Shown here: piece by piece, positions 49,214-59,133 of the stretch
Layout of the letters: every line of letters begins with the position of its first letter
Numbering within the stretch: position 1 is the first letter of the stretch
NCBI GenBank assembly: GCA_028023455.1
Contig: JAQFVV010000113.1
Coordinates: 126,001-190,000 of the forward strand
Reading direction: 5' to 3'
DNA from: Epiperipatus broadwayi
Lineage: Eukaryota > Onychophora > Udeonychophora > Euonychophora > Peripatidae
Length of the DNA stretch: 64,000 nucleotides
Notes under the pieces: generated by a model
What the model saw: the letters and a program-made list of their open reading frames with translations, nothing else
Database searches by the model: none
What the model was told of the DNA's origin: nothing
Position numbers and translations under genes: made by a program

Positions 49214-49393
49214 TTTTTGGAGCATTCCATGAAATCTGGACACAATTTTATTCCTTCCAATCCTGTAATTTTATGCACTGAATCAAATGATCATAAGAGG
49301 AAAATAAAAGAAGCATTCCATATTAATGGAAATATTAATGCTATAAATAGAAAAGACACTTGTTTTGATATATCGAAGAAATGGTCCATGTAA
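49214..49393 (+). pseudogene. PLE GIY-YIG C-terminal end in the upstream pseudo-LTR
   Basis: The plus strand encodes LEHSMKSGHNFIPSNPVILC ... NAINRKDTCFDISKKWSM and stop, the last 59 residues of the PLE protein. It is the 3' part of a tandem copy lying just upstream of the full-length element. About five substitutions separate this 330-bp segment from its counterpart at 51,702-52,039. Confidence 0.9.
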
Positions 49394-49445
49394 CACGTGC
49401 TAATTTTATATATCTTTGTATATATTTTATTATGTATTTTTAAGA

Positions 49446-49488
49446 AAGCTATGATTATGAGGCATGGATCCTCGAAAACGTTTAGCTT
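49446..49488 (+). ncRNA. PLE hammerhead-like RNA, variant core (upstream pseudo-LTR)
   Basis: Same sequence as at 47,826-47,868, on the plus strand. It lies 52 bp after the stop codon of the partial copy and about 75 bp before the ATG of the full ORF, so cleavage here would define the 5' end of the full-length transcript. Confidence 0.7.
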
Positions 49489-49561
49489 ATTTTTATTATA
49501 TTTATTTATAACTTCTCTTTTTTAACTTCATTTTTAAGTTAATATTTTTTATTTATATTTT

Positions 49562-51880
49562 ATGGGAAGTAATTTATTTTATTACATTATGAATAGAGGT
49601 CAAGAAAAGCAGATCTTAAATTGCGGAATTTCTATGAAAATTTTTGAGCAAAGGCTCTCGTTCTTTTATAAATGCAAAGATTATAATATTATACCTAATT
49701 GTTGTATTATTAAAATTCATAGAACAATTTTTAATTATTTTAAAATTAAGTATGTACTTCAGAAACAGCTTTTATCATATATCACAAATCAATGTAAAAT
49801 TATTTTTAAAAAACAAACATTGAGATGGAATAGAATGATTGCAAACTGTGTGATTCCTCAATGGATTCAAGATAAACTTTGTAAAATTGAAAGATTTCAT
49901 ATATTAAAATTTGAACATAAAATAAAATTTTTGGCTTTTAAGCAAAATAGAAATCTTTATATAAATAATACTAACTCTTTTGTTAATAAAACATCGTTTA
50001 CACCACCATATGAAATTAAAAATTTTTTATCTTTGGGACCTAAATATGTTGGTGGTAGTTGGAGATCTCCTAAACTTGAATTAATTGCAGATGTTGAAGT
50101 CAGCCTCATTAATAATCCACAAAGAGATGCTGTTATTTCAGATTTATCTAAATTATTAAATATAAATTTGTCTAATACAGAAAGTAAAGTATGGGATAAA
50201 GATATTTTAAAAACTAAACAATATTTTATATCTCACAATATTACTTGCCTTAGGGAAGATAAAGGAAACCGTTTTGTTTTGCTAAATAATATAGATTATA
50301 AAAATAAAATGTATGATCAAATTAAGATATTAAAACTAATACAAGATGACAACTTTAATATCAAAATAGATAGAGATAAATTTATCATTAATGTGCTTCG
50401 AAAATTTAAAGACAAAGGTATTACTAAATCTGAATATTATAAAATTTATCCTTCTTCTACTAGACCTCCCCGAATGTTTGCCAATTCTAAATTACATAAG
50501 CCTGGTGAACCTTTAAGATTGATGATGGATTTTGGTGGAGTACATTATTTTGAAGCAGCCAAATTGGTAAATCAATTACTTATAGAATATATTAATTTTG
50601 GCTTATATACTATCAATTCTTCTTTCCAATTTATTTCTAAAATTAAAAACATTCAACTTATGAATACATCCACTATGGCTACTATGGATGTGAAAGAATT
50701 ATGTGGATCTATTAATAGAAAATTATCCATTCAAATAGTGCATGAAAAACTTTTGAGGACACATTGCCCTTCTGATAGAGTTAAATTTATTGTTGCTTTT
50801 CTTTCTTGGCTTGATTTGCACATTTTTACAATCTTTGAAAACAAGTGGTATACTATGAAAGATGGATGGCCAATGGGCTTACCTGTCAGTGGCATTTTAT
50901 CTAATGTCTATTTAAATGAATTTGAAAGCTCTATAATACCGAAATATTACAATTCCACTCTTGATTTTACATATATTCGATATGTGGATGATATATTTAT
51001 TATTTCCTCTATGGATAATATTTTACATATACGAAAAGAACTTCAAAGTTTATCTAATTTATCACTTAGCATTGTATATGAAAATAATAATAAAGAAATC
51101 AAATATCTTGACCTTTCATTATCAAAAAATAATAACTGTATAGATTACAAGATGATAATTAAGTCTTTTGAAATTAGAAGCTGTATTCACCCTAAATCTA
51201 ACTCACCTGCATCACATAAATTTGCTGGTTTAAATTCTTTCTTATTTAGAAATTTGCATCTTTGTAAATATGAAGCAGACAGAAAAGAAAATCTGAATAA
51301 TTTTATTAAAGATTTGATGAAAGCAGGTTTTAAACTTTGGTCTATTAAAAATTATATTTCCAAATTCCATAATAAAATAAATAGTGTTGTACCATGTGTT
51401 CAACTTCCTAGAATTACTATTCCTTACATTTCCAAAATATCTAACAAATTAACTAAAGCATTATTCAATAAGTTTAAAATTGGATTTAGAACTCCTCCTA
51501 ATTCTAATAGATTGATAAACAATTCAAAAGATCATATTGATTGTTCATTCACCCCACATGTAGTTTATTCCATTTCATGTCCTCAAGAAAAATGTCTTGC
51601 TGTATATTATGGTGAAACTAAAGCTACTGTTATTAATAGGCTTGCTCAACACATGTACACTTACAAGAGAGCTCAGAAGAACAACAATATATCTTCTGTA
51701 TTTTTGGAGCATTCCATGAAATCTGGACACAATTTTATTCCTTCCAATCCTGTAGTTTTATGCACTGAATCAAATGATCATAAGAGGAAAATAAAAGAAG
51801 CATTCTATATTAATGGAAATATTAATGCTATAAATAGAAAAGACACTTGCTTTGATATATCGAAGAAATGGTCCACGTAA
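49562..51880 (+). CDS. Penelope-like element reverse transcriptase / GIY-YIG endonuclease (772 aa)
   Basis: A single uninterrupted frame encodes a PLE polyprotein. N-terminal region to about 230 is of unknown fold. RT motifs follow: REDKGNRFVLLNN (231-243), PPRMFANSKLHKP (302-314), TMDVKEL with the motif A Asp (376), GWPMGLPVSGILSNVYL (435-451), YIRYVDD (471-477, both motif C Asp present) and YLDLSLS (515-521). The C-terminal GIY-YIG endonuclease has VVYSISC (667-673), VYYGET (681-686), RLAQH (693-697, catalytic Arg), KEAFYI with Glu 746, and NAINR (755-759). PLEs reverse transcribe at a nicked target primed by this endonuclease. Oddities: ELCGS in place of ELYGS next to motif A, and PVSG for PVGG in motif B, either of which may lower activity. 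The ATG at 49,562 is the first in frame; MNRG ten codons on is an alternative. Confidence 0.95.
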   Translation: MGSNLFYYIMNRGQEKQILNCGISMKIFEQRLSFFYKCKDYNIIPNCCIIKIHRTIFNYFKIKYVLQKQLLSYITNQCKIIFKKQTLRWNRMIANCVIPQWIQDKLCKIERFHILKFEHKIKFLAFKQNRNLYINNTNSFVNKTSFTPPYEIKNFLSLGPKYVGGSWRSPKLELIADVEVSLINNPQRDAVISDLSKLLNINLSNTESKVWDKDILKTKQYFISHNITCLREDKGNRFVLLNNIDYKNKMYDQIKILKLIQDDNFNIKIDRDKFIINVLRKFKDKGITKSEYYKIYPSSTRPPRMFANSKLHKPGEPLRLMMDFGGVHYFEAAKLVNQLLIEYINFGLYTINSSFQFISKIKNIQLMNTSTMATMDVKELCGSINRKLSIQIVHEKLLRTHCPSDRVKFIVAFLSWLDLHIFTIFENKWYTMKDGWPMGLPVSGILSNVYLNEFESSIIPKYYNSTLDFTYIRYVDDIFIISSMDNILHIRKELQSLSNLSLSIVYENNNKEIKYLDLSLSKNNNCIDYKMIIKSFEIRSCIHPKSNSPASHKFAGLNSFLFRNLHLCKYEADRKENLNNFIKDLMKAGFKLWSIKNYISKFHNKINSVVPCVQLPRITIPYISKISNKLTKALFNKFKIGFRTPPNSNRLINNSKDHIDCSFTPHVVYSISCPQEKCLAVYYGETKATVINRLAQHMYTYKRAQKNNNISSVFLEHSMKSGHNFIPSNPVVLCTESNDHKRKIKEAFYINGNINAINRKDTCFDISKKWST

Positions 51881-51932
51881 CACGTGCTAATTTTATATAT
51901 CTTTGTATATATTTTATTATGTATTTTTAAGA

Positions 51933-51975
51933 AAGCTATGATTATGAGGCATGGATCCTCGAAAATGTTTAGCTT
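51933..51975 (+). ncRNA. PLE hammerhead-like RNA, variant core (downstream pseudo-LTR)
   Basis: As at 49,446-49,488, but stem III reads AATGTT, so the palindrome is broken by one transition. It lies 53 bp after the ORF stop. In combination with the upstream copy it would release a unit-length RNA. Confidence 0.65.
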
Positions 51976-52052
51976 ATTTTTATTATATTTATTTATAACT
52001 TCTCTTTTTTAACTTCATTTTTAAGTTAATATTTTTTATTAATAAGTTTATA

Positions 52053-52830
52053 GAAAAAAGTACATGGGAATATTATTGAGTGTCTTTAGAGTAATGTCGA
52101 GAATTGAATTCAAGGTTGCATGTGTGTTTATGTCATACATAGATGTGAATTAATATATAACCCATTGACATTCATAGCTTGGAAAGTTATTTATTTATAA
52201 TAAAACACATTCTTAGGATTAAAAAAAATAATCAAAGATTTTAATTTTATATACTTCTATAAGTTATAATATTATGTTCATACCTTTAAGGATAAGCTTG
52301 TAAGCTATATACAGATAATGTTGCTCTATCATGTGCTTCTCTAAGATACAGAAAGTTTTTTTCAGTTTTGTTTATGGGATGGCTGATTTTATGGATTTAG
52401 GTTTTATTATATATATATATATATTCATGGTTATGTTGTGATCACATGGTAATGTTCCTTTAAATTCTGTGAATTAATTATATCTGTAATGTATTCTCAT
52501 CTTAGTGCCTATCAATGATTATACAGCATGGGACAATATCATTAAAAGTAATAATGATTTATAAGATATTCAAATATATATATATGTTTGAAATTTAGAA
52601 TCAATCAGAAAAAAGAAATTGCTTCAATGGGTATGGCTGCTGCATACCATGAACATACACACACATGCCAGCAATAACCATCATTTATACAATAGGCCCA
52701 CAGCATCAGTGAGTTGGTCAATTGGATACAATATCTAATAAATACTACTTCAGGCAATCAGACTCAGTTCATTTTAATACTTACAATTTTATTCTTGCGT
52801 AATTCATCATAGATTAATGATTATTTTGTT
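52053..52830. other. AT-rich non-coding stretch, nothing recognised
   Basis: Host flank of the PLE. No coding similarity or repeat was recognised. Confidence 0.5.
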
Positions 52831-52832
52831 AA

Positions 52833-53092
52833 AATAGGCAAAACTCTCTCCATACAGTAGTGCCACTCTAAGCAAGACATAGTAATCAATGGATGCCAGA
52901 AGGCTTGTGCATCAAATCCCTATCTAGTGCCTACTCATCCAATATCACCAAACTAGTTTCTGGCTTATGACCTTCATCAGTGAGGAGCCTGCACCTAGAT
53001 CTTAGGATCTAATGCAACCCTCCAGCACCCATCTTTTATCTCTACATAACTACAAAACCATGAGAATAAAATTGAAAATTGAAAATGTGATA
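52833..53092 (-). repeat. Family A solo unit with hammerhead
   Basis: A single antisense-oriented unit, from 'aaaataggcaaaactc' to 'aaaattgaaaa'. The minus-strand hammerhead at about 52,938-52,990 keeps CTGATGA, stem II GGT/GCC (with one G-U), GAA, ACTAGT, T17 and proximal stem I with five of six pairs. A small deletion has removed the distal stem I strand. Confidence 0.75.
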
Positions 53093-53424
53093 ATGTTGAA
53101 CAAGTTAAATTATCTTTCAGGTTTTTGTTAGAGTTTGTGGCATTCTTGCTTTATGAAGAATAACAACAAGTTATTAGAGAGAATTGATGTATAATTGTTA
53201 CAATGTTTAATGTGTAAATATTGGTATTTTCCCAAACAAATATGCAATGTTATATTTCAAAATTAACTAATAAAATAGTAACAATTTTTCACATTAATGA
53301 AATGCATTTATTTTGAGAAGATAGTCTAGAATGAATGAACAATATTTACAAATCATTTTTTTAGACTATAGATTATTTAATTTTTCAGCTCAAATATAAA
53401 TTTTAGATTCAGTTAAAAATTAAT
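53093..53424. other. AT-rich non-coding stretch, nothing recognised
   Basis: No coding similarity or repeat was recognised. Confidence 0.5.
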
Positions 53425-53660
53425 ATCGCCATCATTTTTAACCATTACTGATCAAACTGTAGGATGAAGGCCTCTCCATGTTTAATTGCATTTCTCTGAT
53501 TTCTATCCTCTCTTTTCCACATTATTAGTTTCTCCAATCTCTATCCTATCTTCTTCACATTCCCCAGTACATATTTACCTTTACTCTTATTTTTTTTACT
53601 TTTGCAACACTTCCTGAAGCATTATCTGAAAAATAATTAAATCATCTGTAACATCTACAT

Positions 53661-55185
53661 CAGAGGTTGGTAAAATTTTAGATGTTGCGGAACATTAACA
53701 TAATTTTTAAAGGTACAAATTAATATGAGCATTGAGTATGATATACATATATATTTATTTATATATTAATAATTTTAATTTTAAAACAAAAATAATAATA
53801 AATAATAGTAATATATTGTACCATCTACAAATAGATGGTCCAAATATATTGGCATTTGAGAACACTTAAAGCAAAAGAAAACAGATGCGCAGAGAAGTCT
53901 AAAAATTGATCGCGAATATAAAATGTCAGAAAAACTTCACACTGGGTCTTTTGTCTTTTCCTTAACTAGCAGTTTCCATCATGTCCAGGATAGAGACATT
54001 TTTCTATTCTGGACTACTCATATGCAAGACTATCACTATTCATCTGATGACGTGAATCATTATGCAGAGTAAAACCGATGCACTTACAGATACCTTTCGT
54101 TGTATAAGTCACTCAAAAAAAATCATCGAGCCCTAGCCTTTAAGATAGACCAGGAACATGGAAAAATGCTAGCAGGTGAAACCCATTAACTTCTAATTAG
54201 CTCGGGATCCCAAGAATCTACACCAACTTACCCGAAAATGAAGATTAGCTATTCCCAATTGTGATTAAATTGTTTGCAAACCATTCTCAAATATAAGCTT
54301 ATGATATAATCCTGATAGAGACATTAATTTTATTATTCAAGAGACTTTCATTTACGGACTAAGAAATCTAAGCGTAATGTGAACTGTGTTGTTTAATTGA
54401 TCAACGTTATTATCTGGATTAGCGTGTATATGCTTTCCAATTTTATTTAACAAGTTATTTTTTAAATATTTTAATTTGTTAGAATAAAATATTTATTTCT
54501 AATATCGACTTTTCATTGTGCATTATTATTGTTAGTTTATTTTTAATCTATTATGTGTAAATTACCTTTGCCAATAGATTTATTAGAAGTTAAGCCCCTG
54601 GAGTAATGATCTCAAAAAATAAAGTTACGGGAAATCATTATCCCGAGCTTTTAAATGATTTTCTTCTTCACTTATGATGTGCGGCGCGACGGATTTCAGC
54701 AGATTCTTGTATGAATCCTGGCACCCTTATTAAAATAAATAAAAAGCTGATTCCGCTAGCAGCATAGGTCGTAATAATTACTAGGCCAGTTAATTAGGAA
54801 ATAAATAAGAACAAGATATTTTTCTTCTCCATAGCTTGATTAACTTACACATTCTAGTGTGTAATTTAAGGCCTACCAAAAACATGAAAAACGTTATTAT
54901 ATATTAAAAATTAGTGAGACATTTGCTGCTCTTGGCTTAAAATTATTTTACTAATCCTTGACTCCAATGATGTCACTGCAACACGTAAAGTATTTTGTAA
55001 CAAATCAATTAGAAATATAATGTTCTTGTTCTATTTTATATATAATAACACAGCTTAAACAAAATTTAATTTTTATTTAAAAATTTTGTTAAATGAGCTT
55101 AGCAAATTTAAATAATATCTGAATTTCTTTGTGGACCATTAAAATTACATCACAGACCACCAGTGGTCCATGGACCATACTGTTG
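53661..55185. mobile_element. hAT-like DNA transposon, non-autonomous
   Basis: The ends read CAGAGGTTGGTAAA at left and, inward from the right end, CAACAGTATGGTCCATGGAC, in the style of hAT terminal repeats. The flanks ATCTACAT (53,653-53,660) and ATCTATAT (55,186-55,193) are an 8-bp target duplication with one difference. The uninterrupted paralogous site in the RTE copy near 27,540 confirms the boundaries. The 1.5-kb interior is GC-richer than its surroundings and encodes no transposase that I can see. Confidence 0.8.
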
Positions 55186-55304
55186 ATCTATATGATTTAA
55201 ATAATCTCCATTTACTTTTCCTCCCTTAGCTAACCATTTTAATCTTTGAAATACTTATTGTAAAACTGCCTATGGAATCACCCTCTTACACACCCTTAAA
55301 AAAG

Positions 55305-55338
55305 GCGACCATGTGATGTTTAATGGTTTTATACACCC
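55305..55338. repeat. Family A terminus fragment between 8-bp repeats
   Basis: A 30-odd-bp piece of the family A end ('gaccatgtgatgtttaatgg') interrupts the RTE copy between ACACCCTT at left and right. It looks like a solo terminus left by deletion or an aborted insertion. Confidence 0.65.
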
Positions 55339-55739
55339 TTCTCAATGTTAATCTTTTTAATATCATTTTGATAAATATTTTTCAGAATATGACATAATCC
55401 TGACCAATATCAAGATGATTCATTGCTTTAATCACTGTAGAGTAATCAAATGGCTTTTCATAATCTCCAAATACAAAGCGTAATGACAATTCATATTCAT
55501 TGATTTTTTTCTATAACTTCTCTTAATACTTGGATGTGAATAATCAGGATATGTCACTTTTAAATATAGCTTCTTTTTTTAATTGGTTAACGTCAAAAAA
55601 TTTTTGTAAATGAATTGTAATTATCTAGGAAAAAATTTATATAGAATTGACAAAAGTATAATAAGTCTATAATTTTTAATATTTCATGATATTTTAAAAA
55701 TAGTCATTTTAATATTACTAATGCATTCCAATAAAGCAA

Positions 55740-56370
55740 TAAAGTCACCTTAATGGTTGATGCATGTTAGTGAGTGGACAATGTTTATTTACTACATAAC
55801 TAAACACATAGTAATAACAACTACAATGACAAGAATGTATGAAATAAACATTAAAAAATTTACTCTGCTTCATTTATTTTAAGCCTCAAAAAATAAAATA
55901 AAATAAAGGATTTCGTTTCTGTTAACAACAAACTAATTTCTACATCTCATTATATATTAACAAAACTATGATATAACCAGCTTGTATGCCAATTAAAGCT
56001 AGCATTACAAACTGAAAATATATGTTATCTAGTAATAATATTGATCTGACCCACCTTTATCCTATTCTTGATCACACATTAATATTTTATATATATATAA
56101 AAACTGAAATTATAACAACTTCGCAAATTTTATTTTAAATGTAAATATTAATAATTTGTCAGAATTCCTCTATGCATTACTATTGGTAGATGAAGCAATT
56201 TCAGTTTGCAATGCTGATTTTTAATTGGCACACTGCCATTACATCATTCCTAAAATTTGTTTAAAAAAAATACATGAAGAAATTCTGTTAAACTATCAAT
56301 ATTTACATCTGAAAGCTTATAAAAGTCTTGCAATTATTATATATAATTTTTTACAAACAGAATCACATTT
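55740..56370. other. AT-rich non-coding stretch, nothing recognised
   Basis: No coding similarity or repeat was recognised. A 95-codon plus-strand frame (56,225-56,512) runs into the family A fragment and is not a gene. Confidence 0.5.
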
Positions 56371-56374
56371 AAAA

Positions 56375-56480
56375 CACCAAACACCACATGACCACCATGC
56401 ACAAGCCTTCTGGCACCCATTGATTACTCTGGTTGGCACAAGGTGGCACTACTATATGGAGAGTTTTTGCCTGTTTAATT
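56375..56480 (+). repeat. Family A fragment
   Basis: Contains both a 'catgaccaccat' terminus and the 'cacaagccttctggcaccca' to 'gagtttttgcctg' end, with the interior deleted. Confidence 0.7.
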
Positions 56481-56589
56481 TTAGAATCATATTTACTTGT
56501 GAAAATATCTAAAAAGTTGCAATTTTTCAGTTTTTCAATTTGAAATATTAATGTACAATCTAAAATCTTTACATAATTTAGGGTAATAC

Positions 56590-56770
56590 TATTATTAGAT
56601 GGTATTTGAACACAGACTTTTCAAGCTCTTTTCAGTTATCCACTCCATCTTAGATCATACATGACAACATACATATGAAAAAGATAAATGCATTCCAATA
56701 TATGTATTTTGTGCTGAACCAGCACTCATCAGTTGGTCTAGATCATCATCTAACACATATATACAATCAG
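56590..56770 (-). repeat. Family C repeat copy with hammerhead
   Basis: The minus-strand hammerhead at 56,695-56,736 has CCAA / TTGG stem I, CTGATGA, a perfect stem II GTGCTG-GTT-CAGCAC, then AAA where GAA is expected, and ATACATAT. G12 is lost, so it is probably inactive, but stem II is the best-paired of the family. Downstream in sense: 'ggataactgaaaagagctt' and 'gtgttcaaatacc'. Confidence 0.75.
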
Positions 56771-56774
56771 TGCT

Positions 56775-57435
56775 AGACTCATATTAAGATATCAAATCTT
56801 CAACTTTAAAAGACATGCTTCAATCCTCTCCATTCTCCAACTCTTCAGCCATCCATATCATTAAAAATCTGATGAATGCTCAAAGCCCTTGCTGATGCCA
56901 ATGTTATCATATCCATGATGTCATGCTTTCAGTTTGCAGTTTCAATTTTAAAATGTATTGTCTGGTTAAATTATACCTAAAACTTTTCTAAACAAATACA
57001 TGTAGAAATTCTTTTAAATTATGAAGATTTAAATAATAAAGAGAATAGAAATTAACGTTAATTTGATTAATGATTTAAAATGTAACTTTTAACAATTCAA
57101 AAAATTTATGAAATTTTTATCTGCTAAATACTATAAAATTAATATAAAAAACTTGTTATTCATGAAAAATAAAATATGGAAATTAAAAAAAATATGAAGA
57201 TGATAAATAAAAAATATGATAAAATTAAAAACATATTGCAAATAATTAAAGTGATAAAAATAAATAGGAAGAATTAAAATTAGCCTCCTGTATTGAAATA
57301 AATGATTTAATGTTTTTTAAAAAAGAAAATAGTTTTAATATATTAAATCTACTACAAGAATAAATTAAGTATAAAAGGTTTTGATAATGCAAATATAACA
57401 TATATATATAAGGTAAAAAAATAAATATACTAAAT
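56775..57435. other. AT-rich non-coding stretch, nothing recognised
   Basis: No coding similarity was recognised. A short piece around 56,780-56,890 ('tcaaccatccatatcatt'-like) resembles 24,480-24,540 in inverse orientation, so a decayed repeat may be present. Confidence 0.4.
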
Positions 57436-57443
57436 GAGAAGTT

Positions 57444-58461
57444 AACCACTAAACATCACATGATCACCATTTCTTATGCTTGCACATAACTGTTATTAAC
57501 ACAGGCAAAACTCTCCATACAGTAGTGCCACTCAGTGCCAGCCAGAGTAATCAATAAATGCCAGAAGGCTTGTGCATAAAATCCCCATCTAGTGCCTACT
57601 CATCCAATATCCCCAGACTAGTTTTTGGCTTGTGGCCTTCATCAGTGAGGAGCCTTGGATCTGAGAGCACTGTACCTAGATCTTAGGATCTAATGCAACC
57701 CTCCAGCATCCACTTTTTATCTCTATTTAACTACAAAACTATGAGAATAAAATTGAAAACACAATAATATTTGCAATCTAAACTCAATAGCTTATATAGT
57801 CATATGGGTCTGAACTCAGTTCAGTACCCATACATTTTGGTGTTTTTGGCTCTTTAATAACCATAGCCACCATTATCGTATTAGGCAGAATTGGTGTTAA
57901 ACAACTAAACATCACATGATCACCATTTCGTATGCTTGCACATAACTGTTATTAACACAGGCTGGCACTGAGTGGCACTACTGTATGGAGAGTTTTGCCT
58001 GTGTTAATAACAGTTATGTGCAAGCATAAGAAATAGTGATCATGTGATGTTTAAATTAACACCAATCCTGTCTAATAGAATAGTGTTGGCTATGGTTGTT
58101 AAAGAGCCAAAGACACCAAAACATATGGGTACTAAACTGAGTTCAGACCCATATGACTATATAAGCTATTGAGCTTAGATTGAAAATATTGTGTTTTCAA
58201 TTTTATTCTTATAGTTTTGTAGTTAAGTAAAGATAAAAAGTGGCTGCTGGAGGGTTGCATTAGATTCTAAGATCTAGGTGCAGTGCTCTCAGATCCAAGG
58301 CTTCTAACTGACAAAGGCCACAAACCAGAAACTAGTCTGGGGATAATGGATGAGTAGGCACTAGATAGGAATTTTATGCACAAGCCTTCTGCATCCATTG
58401 ATTACTCTGGTTGGCACTGAGTGGCACTACTATATGGAGAGTTTTGCCTGTGTTAATAAAA
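57444..58461. mobile_element. Family A palindromic element, full architecture, 8-bp direct repeats
   Basis: The left arm holds a full antisense unit followed in tandem by the start of a second unit (period 456 nt, measured from 'aaacatcaca' at 57,451 and 57,907). At about 57,961 it switches to the sense strand: a 3' partial unit followed by a full unit. The flanks are GAGAAGTT at 57,436-57,443 and 58,462-58,469. The minus-strand hammerhead (57,599-57,663) has CTGATGA and stem II GGC/GCC but AAA for GAA. The plus-strand one (58,290-58,352) has CTGACAA, GAA, ACTAGT, C. No coding capacity is present. The inverted-copy, partial, full layout is the same as in the PLE at 47.7-52.0 kb. Confidence 0.85.
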
Positions 58462-58779
58462 GAGAAGTTCCTGGATTAAAAATTGAATTTAAAGATATTA
58501 AGACATTTATAATGACATGAATAGTCATTTAAAGGAGATAAAAGAATATATATATTAATGAGGTATTAACAAAATTAAATAAAAATTTATTAAGGAAAAA
58601 TAAAAATACAATTAAACAAAAAAATTATAACTTTATAAAAATTAACAAATTTTCTACATATATATATATATATTAGTACAAAATGAATAAGATTTTAATA
58701 TTGGAAGGCATTGAAGATATGTGTATAAAGAATTTTAATACATTTGAAGATTAAGAAATTAGAAGTTAAAGAATGTCGC

Positions 58780-59020
58780 ATTAAAAAACAGAGCCACTCA
58801 ACACATTTATGAATATAAAAAGACATAGAAGAACAACAACAGTTCTAGATTACTTGAACATTTGAAAAAGACTGGCCATGACTTCATTCTCTCCAACCCC
58901 AAAATTATATGTATAGAAACAAATGACTGCAAAAGGAAAATAAAAGAGGCATATTTTATCAACGGCAATAATAATGCAATAAACAGATGTGACACCTGCT
59001 TTGGTATTTCTAAAAAATGA
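58780..59020 (+). pseudogene. PLE remnant: GIY-YIG C-terminal part (59 kb lineage)
   Basis: The plus strand reads KNRATQHIYEYKK, one in-frame stop, KNNNSSRLLEHLKKTGHDFI, NDCKRKIKEAYFI, NAINRCDTCFGISKK and a stop. It aligns along its length with residues 691-770 of the 50 kb PLE protein, with roughly 65% identity by eye. The catalytic-type Arg, Glu and Asn positions are kept. The upstream part is lost or unrecognisable. The hammerhead-like block follows 71 bp after the stop. Confidence 0.85.
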
Positions 59021-59090
59021 ACTACCTAACTTATTTGCATTTAATTTGCATATCTTAAGTCTAATGTAAACAATATCACAGTTTTCAATA

Positions 59091-59133
59091 TAGCTATGAT
59101 TATGAGGCATGGATCATCGAAAGCGCTTAGCCT
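59091..59133 (+). ncRNA. PLE hammerhead-like RNA, variant core (59 kb lineage)
   Basis: Plus strand: TAGCT, ATGATTA-T, GAGG-CATGGAT-CATC (one mismatch), GAA, AGCGCT (palindromic stem III), T17, AGCC. The core is identical to that of the 50 kb element although the two proteins have diverged. Confidence 0.65.

Larger units (their letters stand above)
47714..52052 (+). mobile_element. Penelope-like element, young composite insertion with 13-bp target duplication
   Basis: TAATAAGTTTATA at 47,714-47,726 and 52,040-52,052 bounds the whole structure. In order: an inverted 5'-truncated copy (47,727-49,211), a plus-strand 3' partial copy (about 49,211-49,561, pseudo-LTR), and a full-length copy with an intact ORF ending at 52,039. 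The inverted and direct copies abut with microhomology (TATTTTT) at about 49,211. The copies differ from each other by only about 1-2% by eye, so the insertion is recent. This layout of pseudo-LTRs with an inverted partial copy is typical of Penelope-like elements. Confidence 0.95.
53425..55735 (-). pseudogene. RTE-type LINE, decayed, interrupted by an hAT-like element
   Basis: The minus-strand LINE is in two parts, 55,735-55,186 and 53,660-53,425. The first holds ELSLRFVFGDYEKPFD (RT motif A region, consensus FVDYEKAFD) and KAMNHLDIGQDYV at about 55,500-55,390, then RLKWLAKGGK-like sequence. The second holds a remnant of the FADD region and a deleted 3' end with a GAT-type tail. The intact host sequence at the hAT insertion matches 27,540-27,560 in another RTE copy. 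A family A end fragment (55,305-55,338) is also inserted. Confidence 0.75.
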
